From assembly GCA_944474755.1 (NCBI GenBank), contig OX104114.1, positions 80,710,623-80,774,622 of the forward strand: a stretch of 64,000 nt of DNA, given 5' to 3'. Position numbers and translations under genes: made by a program. Of this stretch, positions 22,850 to 36,591 are shown in pieces (position 1 is the first letter of the stretch; every line of letters starts with the position of its first letter). This DNA comes from Limnoperna fortunei (taxonomy: Eukaryota > Mollusca > Bivalvia > Mytilida > Modiolidae). The notes under the pieces are model-generated. The model was not told the origin of the DNA and ran no database searches. It was given only the letters and a program-made list of their open reading frames with translations.

Positions 22850-23214
22850 GTGTTAACACTAACAGTCCATAGAATGTTGGCAACAGGGATAACTGTCCAC
22901 AGAAAGACATGGTACTCACGGTGTTAACACTTACAGTCCATAGAATGTTGGCAACAGAGGTAACAGTCCACAGAAAGACATGGTACTCACGGTGCTAACA
23001 CTTACAGTCCATAGAATGTTGGCAACAGAGATAACAGTCCACAGAAAGACATGGTACTCACGGTGCTAACACTAACAGTCCATAGAATGTTGGCAACAGA
23101 GATAACAGTCCACAGAAAGACATGGTACTCACGGTGCTAACACTAACAGTCCATAGAATGTTGGCAACAGAGATAACAGTCCACAGAAAGACATGGTACT
23201 CACGGTGTTAACAC
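22850..23214. repeat. 71-bp minisatellite, five units
   Basis: Five units of exactly 71 bp start at 22850, 22921, 22992, 23063 and 23134, followed by a 10-base partial unit. Each contains GTG(T/C)TAACAC, ACAGTCCATAGAATGTTGGC and AGAAAGACATGGTACTCACG. The units differ at only a few sites, so the array is young or homogenised. Confidence 0.95.
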
Positions 23215-23849
23215 AAGATGTGCTATGAACTTTATGTCATAATCTTGGGTTCATGTTATATTTGTATTATGTATGTAGCGGAAAGCATAATAAAATATGT
23301 TTTAATTAAACTAATCATAGTAAAATAAATGTCGACAATACGGGACAACAGACGGGTGTTGAGCACATGTATTCTAATCTCAAAAGCGCAAACTGTCCTC
23401 AGATCTGTTATACAGATATATTGTTTTATAACCAAGTTAATATTCTGGTAAATGTTAATAATGAATTATCCACAAAGTAAAGTTTAGTAGTCATATTGTC
23501 TCTGTTTATTTCGCTGTCAATTAGTCTTGAATGGCAGATACAGCATCCTACGTCTCAATTGTGTACAATTTTCATAAAATCTACTAACAGTAAATTTCTA
23601 AAAAAAATGTGGCCTTCTAGTATTGTGCTGTGGTTCCGTTTTCACAAATACATTTTCTTTAAGTTATCAAAAAGGAACATCTTTGAAACAATCATGTATC
23701 TATTACTTGAAATAAGCATATTATAAAATTAATAAAATTAGGGTGCAAATGTTTGTCATACATTTACTATGGTAGTTGGACTTGTATTTTGTATTAATTA
23801 CATTGAATTGTAAAATGAATAAAATAATTATAACAGATTTATATTTCGG
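23215..23849. other. Non-coding stretch
   Basis: No gene seen. The open frame at 23496-23726 has no recognisable feature. Confidence 0.5.
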
Positions 23850-24917
23850 TTTGAAAACCCGAAGGTTTTATTTAAATATATTCCCATATTGTTTTAAAAG
23901 TAAGTAGTTTATTTCCAAATACAATACAGTATATAGGATTTATAATACACGTTAGATATATATACAATGTGAGACATTAACAGATTACAAACATGTATAG
24001 ACATGTACAGCGGAGTTTGGCATATAATGAACATTAAGATGTACGTCGCTTTTCAGCTACGTACAAGTATTTTCCTAGATTATTAAGCTCTTTGATGTTT
24101 CGTATAGATAACAATTGTATCATTTTGTAACATGATGGATTCCTATAATAATAAGATTTTATAAATTTAGATCTTATATCGTTATAATTTTCACACTCTA
24201 ATAAAAAATGATATTCATCTTCAATTTTATTATTATTACACATCAGACATTTACGTTCTTCTCTGGGTAGCTTATAATACCTTCCCGTCTCAACATGTAA
24301 GGAATGAGCATTAATTCTATATTTAGTTATCAAATATTTGTACATACTCTTTACAGGCCGATTCAAATAAAATTGAAGGTTATTGCCTTCGTGTATAAAT
24401 CTATAATACATACATTTTGGTGATATATCAAAAAATGACATGGCTTCAGATACATAATTATCGACAATTCGTTTTCTAAATTCATACAAAAAGTTGTGAC
24501 TGTTAATGACAGACTGCGATCTCCATACATCATTGAAACCATACTGATGTAAAATATCTCTTATTTTACAAGCCCAATTCAACTTATTGTTCGGTTTTAC
24601 AATTGATGACTCAAACATATCTTCATAAATGCTTTTTAAAATACAGTTTTCGGTTGTTAATAATTTCAACCAGTAAGACATCATTTTGACATATCTATTC
24701 ACATACAATGGTGTACGACCGAGCTCAAAATAAACCATATGGTTAACAGTTGATTTTCTCACTTTAAGTATGCGCTTCAAATAATTTACATGAATAGACT
24801 CTATATCATTTGCTTTGTTATATCCCCATACTTCACAACCATAATTCAATATACTCGAAATATAAGTATCGAAAAGTGATAGTTGCGTCTCTACCTTAAA
24901 AAAATCATCATTTATTT
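23850..24917 (-). mobile_element. 5'-truncated LINE: C-terminal part of a reverse transcriptase ORF
   Basis: On the minus strand an open frame runs from about 24917 (INDDFFKVETQLSLFDTY) to a stop at 24034, longer than an ATG/TTG-initiated reading suggests. It contains LNYGCEVWG, the usual post-polymerase block of LINE proteins, and a C-terminal zinc knuckle, CLMCNNNKIEDEYHFLLEC (C-x2-C-x8-H-x4-C). The catalytic palm is absent, so it is dead on arrival. The 3' UTR holds ACCTTCGGGTTTTCAAACC near 23850. No in-frame stop or frameshift is seen in the retained part, implying recent insertion. The 5' junction abuts a poly(A)-like tract. Confidence 0.8.
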
Positions 24918-24927
24918 TTTTTTTTTT

Positions 24928-24960
<33 letters not shown>
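24915..24960. repeat. Poly(T) tract
   Basis: Nearly pure T with one G, next to the 5' end of the LINE fragment. Read on the LINE strand it is poly(A). Confidence 0.9.
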
Positions 24961-24968
<8 letters not shown>

Positions 24969-25254
24969 ACGTTTAATTTTAATTGAAAAATCTCATTTTA
25001 CCTGAAAAACAAGAAAGTTGTTTTTATAAAAAAAATCCAAATTTCAGCCTTTCTTTGAAAAAAAAAGATATTAATAAATGGCATAAAACATCTCTATTGC
25101 ATGGGTACACATAAATTCACTGTTAAAAAACAGACATGGTTTTTTAAAAACATAAATATCCCCCGTGTTCTATATAAATTGAAAACCATAAATGTTATCA
25201 ACTTATAGTAGGATTTTCGGCGTGCTCCCGACTCGATCCAAAACAGCTCCCCAC
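24961..25254. other. Non-coding AT-rich stretch
   Basis: Nothing supportable seen. Confidence 0.5.
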
Positions 25255-25350
25255 AATAAAAACTGAACCACGGTGTCCAAACAGTTCCCCACAATAAAAA
25301 CTGAACCATGGTATAGCTGAAAATTTACTGAAAGTGGCGTAAAACATCAT
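25255..25350 (+). mobile_element. SINE 3' fragment with internal duplication
   Basis: CCCCACAATAAAAACTGAACCA occurs twice in a row (about 25250 and 25288), followed by ATAGCTGAAAATTTACTGAA and GTGGCGTAAAAC. It corresponds to the SINE 3' body with a local tandem duplication. Confidence 0.5.
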
Positions 25351-26187
25351 CCTGATAAACTTGCAAACGTATACGTTTTAATTTCCTCATAAAGCGGTTC
25401 CGTAATGACCATATGTTTGTTTGTTTTCCCATGCGGTCATTTATTTTGTCAGATAAGATTCTCGGGCTTTATCTATCAAAGATAAGGAAAGTTATTAAGG
25501 ATGACTGAGAACTACTACTTAACCCGTCTGCCAAATTAATTTCGTGTAAGTATGCATGGAATCTAGTTAATCAGTGGTCAGTAGTAGAAGTTTAGTCTTT
25601 TATCTACATAATAATAATAAAATTATGTGTATTTGAAAAAAAAAAGAAAATAATGAGACTTGCGATAGTTGCACCCTGACTAGGGACGATGGGAAATGAG
25701 CATTGTATTTAAAAAAACGATCTCCACAATTTATTACATACACACCAAATTGACTGAGAAGTCCGCAATAAATCATATTTTCCACACGATCGTTGCGACA
25801 TTGTATGGTGGAATTTGAGTTATAAAAAAAAATAAAACAACTGAAGTTGGGGGCCCAAGGTCAGAAGGCATAAAATCCAGGAACCTATAAATAATGTTAT
25901 GCTAGTACATGTATATACTGGTGATGATGTTTTCCAAGCTATATGTCAATAAATCAAGGATAATTTTAATTTTGAGGTAAATAGTTGCTGTCAATCAAAT
26001 AGTGCACCATGGTTATAATTAAATTGGCACTCGTGTAGAAAGGGTCAAGCGGTCAATTCTTCATTCAAAACATCTGCATTATATGTAGCTGTGAACTATT
26101 TATAACACATTTCAAGTCCATTCTTACTTTCGAGCTTAATGTTGTTTATTATCGATGTATATAAAATTATATGTATTATTATTATTT
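25351..26187. other. Non-coding stretch
   Basis: No gene or recognised repeat. Confidence 0.5.
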
Positions 26188-26300
<113 letters not shown>

Positions 26301-26510
26301 CACCACAAAATCTTTAAAAATTTCATTTATGTACAATATATATATATATATACACTTCATGGTAGTGAGACTAATCAAATTGCAACAAAAATAAAACTGT
26401 ACACAATCGTCTATTAGTCATCATTTTCTGAGTTATTATTTTAATTTCCAACCTCATGTTTTATTTAAGAAAAATTAATAAATTAATGCCCATCTAAATG
26501 AGTTCAAACT

Positions 26511-26697
26511 GAACCTTAGACTTGCCACAAGTCCCTTTGAAATTTTTTTTGCTAGTACAGAGATATATCTCAACACATTTCGTATACTATCTACTTGTGT
26601 ACATTTTACACAGGTGGATATTGTAGAAAATGTTGATAATAAAGATGTATCCTCCAGTAGCAAATTCAAAGGGGCTTGTGACAAGTCTAATTGAACC
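26511..26697. mobile_element. Foldback hairpin element
   Basis: The left arm begins GAACCTTAGACTTGCCACAAG and TCCCTTTGAAATT. The right arm is its imperfect reverse complement, ending AATTCAAAGGGGCTTGTGAC and AAGTCTAATTGAACC. The arms are about 90 bp with a tiny loop near 26603. The shape is that of a hairpin MITE; there is no coding content. Confidence 0.6.
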
Positions 26698-29600
26698 TGT
26701 ACTGAATACAAGGTTAAATAGTTGAGGTCAAAGAGATATCAATAATGGTGTCTTCTCATTTAGCAAACTTTTAAAACTTTTTTAAAATTCATGTATTCCC
26801 ATTTAACCAACTTTTTATTTTGATCGCTTGTTGACTTGTTTATTTAGCAATTATTCAGGTGTAATATTTTGTCCTGGGCCAGGTTGTTGATATTTTATGA
26901 AACAAATTAAGCAAAATATAATATACATATATAACGATTTCTTGTTGTTATACTGGTTTAAAAATGTCAGCGAAAAAATATATTGTTTATAAATTGTACC
27001 TGTATACATTTAGAATTTGTCAATGGGTATAAAATTGAAAATGAAAAATTCGCCTGTGATCTAAAACCCAAAATCAGACTTACTTATCCTTAATCCTGTC
27101 AGTTAATCCATAAGGTAATCACATGAATATAAATTTCCACAATGTTCTGAATTTATAATAAACTAAAAACATAACATATTGATGCTATACGAAGTCTTTA
27201 GTTTCTATGTGTTGAGATATATTTTAACAGTAAGAGATGAAACGGAATTTTATCTCATCACGAAATCTACACATTAAATCTAGGAATATAAAGCTGCACG
27301 GTAATGTGATCCGCCTCTAAATTTGTTTCCATGGTATTTAAGTTTGAAATACTAAAATCTTATCAATCGTCAGACGGTATTTCGAGCTGGAATAACACTG
27401 AATGCCAACTTCAGATCCCTGACAGGATTGCTGTTATTTTTATTCGTTAAAACGATGTTACAAGTTAGTTTAGCAGGCTCCTTGCCTACAAACATCAATT
27501 TCCCTTCACGCTTCGTCTTATTTTGAGTGATAACGCCAAGAGAAAATCTATTTACCATTTCTCATTTATACATTTCTTTATCTTGTTTTTGTGTGTAAGA
27601 AATTGACATGAAGTGAATGTAATTGACTCAACGCAATGCTTTTTCCAGAGGTAATTAGATCGACTGGCTAAGTGTCACGACGACTAGGGTTCAAGGTTTG
27701 CGATTTTTTTAACTGGAGAGCCGGACCATCGGTCAAAAAATTATTTAATCAATATTTGTATAAAGGTGAAGATTCATTATTTAAAATTTACTTGTAAATA
27801 AATATACCTACATGTACCATGCAAACTTAAACAATAAAAACAAATATTTTCAATTTTCAGTTAGTATTAAAGTAATAGAATATTTTTTTTATAGTGTGGT
27901 TTATATCGTTTGACGCCTTTGCAATCGTGTACTTCTTCCTTTAAAAATATTTCGTAAGAGAAACTTTTATACTGATGTATGAATAAAAAAACGTAACGTG
28001 ATAACCATTTTGTCTTCTTGTAAGAGACATTTATTATTGTTCACAACACTGGAAAATGTGGCAATGTAAGCCCGATAAAGGTCAGTTTGTAATTAGTGTG
28101 TCAAACGTTTAACATGTCCAGTGAACTATTTGGCCAAGATGAACTATACGGCACAGCATCTATGATGGTCTTGCATCTTTCAAAATAATATCTGCTAATC
28201 CTTCCGAAAAATTCATGAAAGTGGCACCGTGCTAGTGTTTGCTAATAGATAAATATGTGTAAAACCAGGCTTAGGTCAGAATAACACCCCACCCCACCCC
28301 CTGGGGCAGAAAAAAAGGAAAAACCCATACTTCGTTTTGATATTTGTAAAGAAGTAATATAAAATCGCGTGCTTTTACTAAAAATTGTTAAAAAGTATTT
28401 TTGTAAAGAAAGCTTATTTTAATGTAAAGAAATCGAATTTGTCAAAACTGTGAAAGTTTAAAGGTCAACCTACTTTCTAATATTTACATATTAAACAATT
28501 ATTAACCAAAAACCATCTCGAAATAGCACTATGTATTGAAAAACTTGCACTTTCGTAATTCCTTCTCTGTTCCATATATATCACTAAGAATAAATTGATA
28601 ATAAAACTTTACAACAAAAATACATTGTATACAGGAAATGAATACTTATTTTCGCCCTCTTAAAAATCTTTTAATAGTTTTAAGCAGTAAAATTCCAATC
28701 CTACAAAGAAACTCTTAATCTAATGCGGCTTGCATTATACACCCAACATGGCACCATGTATTTTATGTAGTGGTTGATGTCTGTTTTACTTTTACTATAG
28801 TTATGATAAATTTTTAAAACTCTTGTGAAAAATTCAAAAAGATCCACTCAACCAAATAAAAGTTGATGTATATTTTTAATTTTTTAAACATACATGCTTT
28901 GATTCATCAAATGTATCGAATCACGTGACGTACTAAACAGAAATAGCAGAATGTTGCTTCCACATTACACTCCAACCAACTCCACCATGTACAGTATGTT
29001 TTACGAAAATAATCCGACATTTCTAACAACAGTTTATAAATATTTCACCGTTAATTAAAACAATGTTTAGAAACAAAACGTAAAAACCAGAACGAAATTT
29101 CCAGGTCATTTGAAACTCATCTTAAGAAAATTTAAAATCCTTTTTAACGGAGTAGTTGACTTATTACCCGTTTGCTGTTAAATTTTTACACGTAGCAGGA
29201 GTTATATATTCAATGTAATTAAAAGTAAATTTTTCAATAGCTTTTTTTATTGTCACTGTGAACGCAACCATAATAAAAAGGGGGAGTGAAAGATTTAATT
29301 TTAACTAGATTAAGTTACATTCAGCGAAAAAATCGGGGAGATATGTAAACAATGCTACATTGGCGCTAAACAATGTACCAACACTGAATCCCTCATCTAA
29401 TATGTTACAACCTACCTGTATTTGTCTTTCAAAATAATATTTTCCAATTTTCATAACCTACAAATTCCAGACAGCATTCCTCGTTACAAAATAGTTCTTA
29501 TCATAACATTGGTATACATCATTGTATACAATACATAGATTACTATACCCTCAGGGCAATAATATTTATATGATAACAATTCTTTCTGGAATGGCAAAAG

Positions 29601-31514
29601 GTAATAATTTCTAGTTAGACGTGTTTGTCGGTAATTACTTAATCAACATGTGTTCGCTGTTGGGTATGAAGTGTGATGGTTCAATCTTAAAGAGCTCGCC
29701 GTACATTTAACTATCTTTAATTTATTCCCCTGACTACTTTCCTTAATTAGAAGACTCTCCCAGGGAAATAATTTAAAGAGCTTGGTGATAAATAGTTCCA
29801 GAATGCCACGGTAGAGATGAAATGCAGAATTGTGACAAGAAAAGAAAAACGCACACACAAAATAAATAGTTCCCGAATGAGCAGACGTTAAAATTTTTTA
29901 AAATAAAACAGGTAAATGGAACTAACCCCGCCCCTTAAAAAAATAAAATAAAAAAAGTTAAAAAAAATCGTCGAAAGAAAATAAGCAGAAATATATATAG
30001 AGATTTACATTTACAGCTGCAGATATTTGAAGATAAGACAAGAGAGTCTGTGCAGCGAAGTGCTATGTTTTATATTTTTCTAGATAAAACAGAAGCTGGC
30101 TAGATAAAACTGATTGATTTGTTATCGTGATGAAAACATTACCGTGTTTCCAGTTGATGGATATAAAACAGGTGTTGTGATATATGGTTGAAATTTTAAT
30201 ACTGTAAAACATTTTCAAAGATTCCAACTGTACAAAAAAATCAAGGACGGAATTCCATTATCCGAATTTCAATATTAATTTCACTGCTTTGATACTAATT
30301 CAACGATGATCTGGGTCCTGCAAAAACAGTGGCAGGCCAGTAGTAATTAACCCGTCCTCTTACATATATTCCTTGATAAAAATATGCTGATCATGGTTTT
30401 GCAGTATGTTAGAGATCGGTCAATATTAATTGGGGACAATGCATTTCCAATTATGTTAAAAAAGAACTGTCTTCTACCTCCTAAAAATACAAAAAGTGGC
30501 TGTCATATATTAGATGTGTTCTCAGAAAAAGTTTTGGTCCTATCTAGTAAAAAAGTATATGGTTATATGGACTGCCGCAAGCCGATTCGCTCAAGTAAAG
30601 AAAGTGTTCTTGTCCTAGAAAAAGTTTCGCGGTTGCCAAAATATGGATCTTTTATTGGAATTGATGTCATAATCTTGAAGAAAAAATGTCCGTGAGTACG
30701 TAGAACACCCACAAGCATGTTGGCAGTGAAATTAGTTAACTTCAGAACAAAGGTAGGAGGTAGGAATTGTTTTTTTTTTACTTCGTTCGCTACACTTTTT
30801 TTTCCTTTGGCCATATTTCGCCTCAAATGATACGGGGTCAAATTCTTGTGATTAAATAAACTGTTCGATTCAAATATGTTGGTTTTGAATTGAACTGTCA
30901 GAAAAAAATATGTCTTTTTTCATTGATGATACTGTTATAAAAACAACTTTTCCTCTAAGTACTGAAAATAACAAAACTTGAGACTCCCATCTATATGCAG
31001 GCATAAAAAGTATGTGTCCTATTGCCTTTTGCACAGGTCCCAAACCCCCAATAAATATTGACCAGTCCATTACAAGTTAATACAAAAAGACGTGTTTAAA
31101 AATATAAAAGGTCTTGTTTAAAAATTTATAAACCAACTTAGAATCAAATATATTAAGGTACAAATATTACACACATTTATTACACTGTTGGGCTATCGAG
31201 AAGTTTATCATAAAAATTATACAACGTAAAGTGCCCTGATACACAAACCTTAATGGAATCAAGAAATCGAATCGCCGTTTGATACAACAAGCGTTTCTGC
31301 TGATACCGTGATGCTTCTTACACCCAACAAAACTTGATCACTCAATACATACAAATTACATTAAGTCGTGGGGTAGTACATTAAACATTTTGTAAGTTAG
31401 TTTCGATCGGTTAGGTTGATACATTACTTTAGTTACAAGGCTAAGTGTACTAAATATCTTTATTGATTTGCACGGGTGTGTCCGCTCGTCACATAAAGCG
31501 GGAATTTAAATCGA
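26698..31514. other. Long non-coding stretch
   Basis: I found no supportable gene. Open frames at 27370-27558, 29643-29858, 30384-30695 and 30563-30841 have no recognisable domain, splice context or paralog. A tRNA-like GGGTTCAAGG near 27687 may be an old SINE head. Confidence 0.4.
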
Positions 31515-31815
31515 AGATGATGATGGGAGTTTTAAACGTCCTACACTGATAAATTAATACCCTCGGTCGGACGGTTGTTAGTGTTGGTAATCCATGGACT
31601 CCAACATGATGGTTTTTCGAAGCCCGGCCTTCGGGATACCTGGTCAAAAAACCCGGCAGCATATGTCCTACTAGCGGCCGGGCTGCTCTGATGTAACGTT
31701 GGCTTACTCCAGCACCCCAAATGGGTAGAAGCGTTTCCCCACTCTGACCGTCTTGGAGGTCTACATCAGAGTGAGGGAATTTAAATCATTCGCCCGCTTA
31801 GTTTGGGTGTGCTCG
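31515..31815. repeat. GC-richer dispersed repeat fragment
   Basis: A block with CCCTCGGTCGG, ATCCATGGACTCCAACATG, CGGCCGGGCTGCTCTG and GACCGTCTTGGAGG stands out by composition from its AT-rich surroundings. Non-coding, probably SINE-like, family unknown to me. Ends approximate. Confidence 0.35.
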
Positions 31816-31841
31816 ACTTTATTTTAAATTTTTGTTATAAT

Positions 31842-32230
31842 TGATTGATTGATTAAATGTTTGCTTTACGTACAGCGAGTAGTACTTCAGTTATATTCAG
31901 GACGAGAACAAATAACTAAGCAATAAATCAACGGAAAAAGGGGCGGGATAGGACACAGGGAACACAATTTTAACTGCCGAAAAGTATGGAGTATTGGGTA
32001 CGAGCGGAGAATTTAGCGGCTACAATGAGCCTACTCCTTTTCGAAATCTACAAAAGGGGTCTTTATGGCGCAAGGAGTGTCGCACTTTCCAAATACTTCA
32101 CCCACTACGTTCCGCGGAAAGGCTTTCTGTATTATGACCTTACATTTCCCAACGAGAGGTTCTTCCTTATCTGCAGTCTGGAATGCGCTGGGCTGCTCTG
32201 TGGGTCGAGCACTGGTCTTTGCTTTTGTTT
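31842..32230 (-). mobile_element. Second copy of the (AATC)-tailed SINE-like family
   Basis: It starts with ATTGATTGATTGATT and continues with TTCAGTTATATTCAGG and GGGATAGGACACAGGG, matching the order in the 19205-19712 copy (TTCAGCTATATTCAGG, GGGATGGGACACAAGG). It is diverged and lacks the conserved AAAGGCGACT part. Overlapping open frames of 90-113 codons are artefacts of its higher GC content. Confidence 0.6.
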
Positions 32231-35200
32231 TTGTTTTAACGTATACTATGTATATTGATGTTAATATTTTGCAAAAGTTGTTCTCCATATCAAGCAAGGA
32301 CATTTATGGGTGTTCAACATCTGCAATTATAACTGTTTGTAAAGATTTCCCCATGTATTATTTATTAAACGACCGGATGTTGCCTTGCAATCCTGCATTC
32401 CAATGATTTTCTGTGTTTTGTCTTATATAGCCCAGTATAGAAGTTCATTTCAACACGTGAATAAGAACATAATGATACGTAGTAATTTTCATAATCAATT
32501 TATATAAAACTTATAGAACTGAGTGCAGTCTGGAAATACCTCAAGTCTAAATTTCCAACATAAATTATTAGAAATTGTTAATTTTTATTTTACTCAACAC
32601 ATCGTTTAAATAAAATGGTCAATGCAAAATTATAATTTATATGTTAGGCTTCTTATGGCGAATGAAGTAATAACAAAATACCGAACACCAAGGAAACTGT
32701 CAAAAAAGACAATGCACAAATCAAAGTCAAAGAACCCGTCCAACTTGGGAACCATCATCAACCAAGAATACAGCAGCTTTAGATTTGTACAGGCATTTTA
32801 AAGGAAATGGTGGGTTAAACCAATTTTTGTGTCATGCCAAACCTCTTGCTTTCAGTAATGTAGTGTGTGAGTTTGTGTTGCTTACTGATTGACTAACACC
32901 GAAACGTTCATTTATAATTCTGTGGATGTGGGGATATGAATCAGAAATTTGCCAGTGCATGTTTCGACACAGTGTCTATACGATATAGTTGTATTCTGTT
33001 TCGGTCGAACAATGTTTTGTTTTCCCTCACAAGGTCATAGGTCAGATCTGGTACTTTGTCCCAAATAAACAAGTCAACAACTAAGCATTACCATGCAAAA
33101 GCTAACTCCCGAAACTCAAACAAGGATATGCTTGGCCGTGAAATTATCATTCTTTAGATCAAAAAGGTGAAATTGATAGATTTCAGATCTTCGTCCACAT
33201 AGTTTATACAGCAAGCACAGATACGGGTAATATTTGATGTTAAAATAATGTCAAATGTCCTTTTGGACTCTCTGGACTGTCACATCCTGCTGTTTATATA
33301 AGTATATATGTTGTAAACATATGCATATGCATGTATGTTTTCTGTTGCGCATTCAATGTAACTGAGTTGTTAATACAATAATTTTACTAAATAAGCTGAC
33401 ATGCATGTTTCAGATCTAATTTGCATACATTAACCTGACATCAAACATTAATAACGTTTCATTACATATAAACCCGTCCTATTACGTGAAAATTATTGAA
33501 GTACTTGAAAGGAATCAAAAGACCATTTAACGCTATCAAACAGCTTACATGGATTGATACAAAATTTAGTTTTGATCTTACACATGTTGCATTAATTTGT
33601 GAAAAAAAATGAAGTCGATTCGGGCGATCAATGCAAAGCATAGATTTTCTTGATTAAAGCACGTGTTATTTCATTGAAATGCAACACATTTTGCGAAGAA
33701 ATAGACACGTTGACCAGAAGTGCACTCAGTAAGATTTATATTTGTTTATCTCGTTTGAACTACAGTTAATATTTTTAGTAAATAGAGAAGATTCAGTCTT
33801 TGTAAATAGCAGTTTCTTCATACAGGTTACTCTCTTCTTCACAAAAAAAAATCTTTCACTTTCTTGCTACTGTCGCGCGATAAACGATTCAGTCTTTATT
33901 TCAATTATACATTCTAAATTGCATGGAAGTGTTAATGAAAAAAAAGCATCGAGTATTTTTAAGTTTTTAGCACTGCTATAAGGGAGACAACTCAAAAGAA
34001 AAACCCACACACTTGATGCTTATTTTCTTATTTTTACTTTTTAGTTGTTGTGCATGTGTGTTTGTTTTGTTTTGTTTTCATTTCTTGCCTTAAAACAGTT
34101 ATGTCCTGATTTGTTTTAAGGGATATTAATTTTGCTGAAATGTCGTATAATTAAGAAAAAGACTATTGCAAACAGGAAATATGCAAATTAGATTTCATAC
34201 CTCTCTATCGCCCGGTATAAAACCACTGTATAAAACGAAGACATCTTTAGGTCTCACTATGTTATAATTCGCATAGAGCCCAGTGGTATGAATTTATTTC
34301 GATTTTAATATGTCTAACAAATGTTCCAAAATTTCGAAGCGGCTCCAAATGGATGCTTTATGTGGCCATATTGCTTTTGAAATTAAGTAAGTATATATCC
34401 CCAAACAGCAAATAAAATTGCAATAAACTTTTAAACAGCGTTCACAAACAGATCGTATTAATTTATAAACGACATTGCAGAAAGTAAAAAATGACGTTAA
34501 AAAACAAAGAGGGTAATAATAGCAAGTTTTTGCTTCATAAGTTACTATCACGATCGCATTGATTCAACAAACATCCCCCTTTTTTAAGGAATGCACAAGA
34601 CGTCATAGAAGAAAATGTAATTCAATGTCAAAGTAACGCGCGTCCAGAAAAGTTAAAGAATAGACAATCATCGGGAAAAACATTGAAAACTATAGGCGAG
34701 CGACACGAACCCGATAAATTGCACCGGAAGCAGTTCATGTTCACGTCGTACGTTTTCTTAATATCCCGTAATGGAGTCGTTAACAAGGCAACAATGCAAA
34801 ATAGAACAGAAAGATAGACTAGAAAGCCTACAACCTGTGCTTTAATTAAATGATAATATAATTCAAAGTTTTTGCAATTTATTTCTACATCTACAAACCA
34901 TAAAACATTTCGAACGTATATGGTTTATTTTTAATACTACAAACAAATAACCTAAAGATAATTAACCTTCAGTATTTACTCATCTCATTTCCTTTTACAG
35001 TTTCGAAATGTTTTACTGTATAATATTAAGCACATTTACTAGCGAGCATATGTCAATAGCGTCTTTCGAACTCGTTCGGTATCCCAACATGCTACCTCTA
35101 AATGCTATTTTTAGGAATAACCATTTGATATGACCACAGTTAGATATGAACTTACCGTATAACATCAAATTACGTATTTTTGAACATTAAACATTTCTAC

Positions 35201-35584
35201 ATTATTGGGTAATTTCCATGGAAAACGTCCTAATCCCCCCACAACTCCTGTTGACAATTATAGAGCTAGGCATAACAGACAAGACATTCATACAATTACT
35301 AAAATCAAAAGCGATTTGGGCTGTGAAGTTTGTGCAAAGAACCATTAATTCATTTCTCCTGTAATCTGTTGGTATCTCTGAATGCATAACGGTATGGACG
35401 CGGCCATTTTATGAGCAAAAGATAACTGTCAGGTTAAAAACAATTGGTCAATAATGATTGTTAAAATAATAATATTTTGGAAAGAATTGCAGTCTTTGGT
35501 ATGAAAATACACAATAAAGTAGTTTTAAACACATTTCAAAGGAAGAAATCGAATTGCGAATACGTATTAATTGGCACCTTGGGG
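32231..35584. other. Long non-coding stretch
   Basis: No supportable gene or recognised repeat. Open frames at 33742-33981, 34294-34551 and 35202-35387 look random. Confidence 0.45.
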
Positions 35585-36591
35585 AAATTTGCAATAAGGC
35601 TCCCCTTTTGACCCTCATTTTTCAGTCGGAAAAGCAATGCGAACCTGTATTTTAATAACACCAAAATGAATCATCTATGGTTTTACATAGGTAATTTGTC
35701 TTAATTTAACATTAAAATAAACTTTTTTAACGAAATAATAATGGAATAGGGATACCACCATATGGAAAATAACATTGAAAGGCCAATGGTTCTTTGTAAT
35801 CTGTTAATTTAGTTAGAAAAACATTGGAAACGACTTTTTCAAATGCAATTGATTTAAAATTTTCAAATAATTTTTCACTCACTATATTTACAAAAGAGTT
35901 GCATGATTACGATTATTATTACCAAATGAAATAGTAATAAAACCCAAAACAAATGTTAGTAGCATGGTAATTACAATGTTCCAATAGGATCATATAAACA
36001 TAGTTTTTGACAACTTAAACATAGTTTGCTTCCCAACCTTAAACTCAAAAGTAGAATTTCACGTGGTCAAGAACGGACTGAGTCGATACAGTCGTGACTA
36101 ACATTGGTAATGACGGTATCGATTATTTTTTAATATGGGAGCACAATTTAAGTTGAAAAGTAAAGTGGCCATGGATACGCTGAGTACGAGATGTAGATAC
36201 CCTTATCTAACATTAGTAATCAGCTATTATAAGACATTGACAGGCGCTTTTAAATTAAATACATAAACAAACAACGTTAAAGATCGCGTTCCTGTCTGAA
36301 TTGTAATTATTTTCAGTGATTTATTTAGGTAATCAATAGATAAATAATATCAAACTTGTACAAAGTTTTACAGTAACACAGTTACATTAAAGCTTGTTCT
36401 TTTGTGTCCATCGTTTTGTTTATAATCAGCACATATCTATTAGTTATGTGTGACTTTACATGTCCAAGTTATGACCTTAAACTATAATAGATAACACATT
36501 TAAGTACATTTCACTTCTTCAGATCATCATTTGAGAAATAAGCGAAGAAATAACTTAGTAGATATTGAACTGAGCAGCGCTGATTTCAACA

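Noticed and set aside
22850..23214. Considered as a CRISPR array
   Set aside because: Units are contiguous and nearly identical with no unique spacers, and the genome is eukaryotic.
30384..30841. Overlapping open frames of 103 and 92 codons on opposite strands
   Set aside because: No recognisable motif in either. Overlap on both strands suggests local composition.
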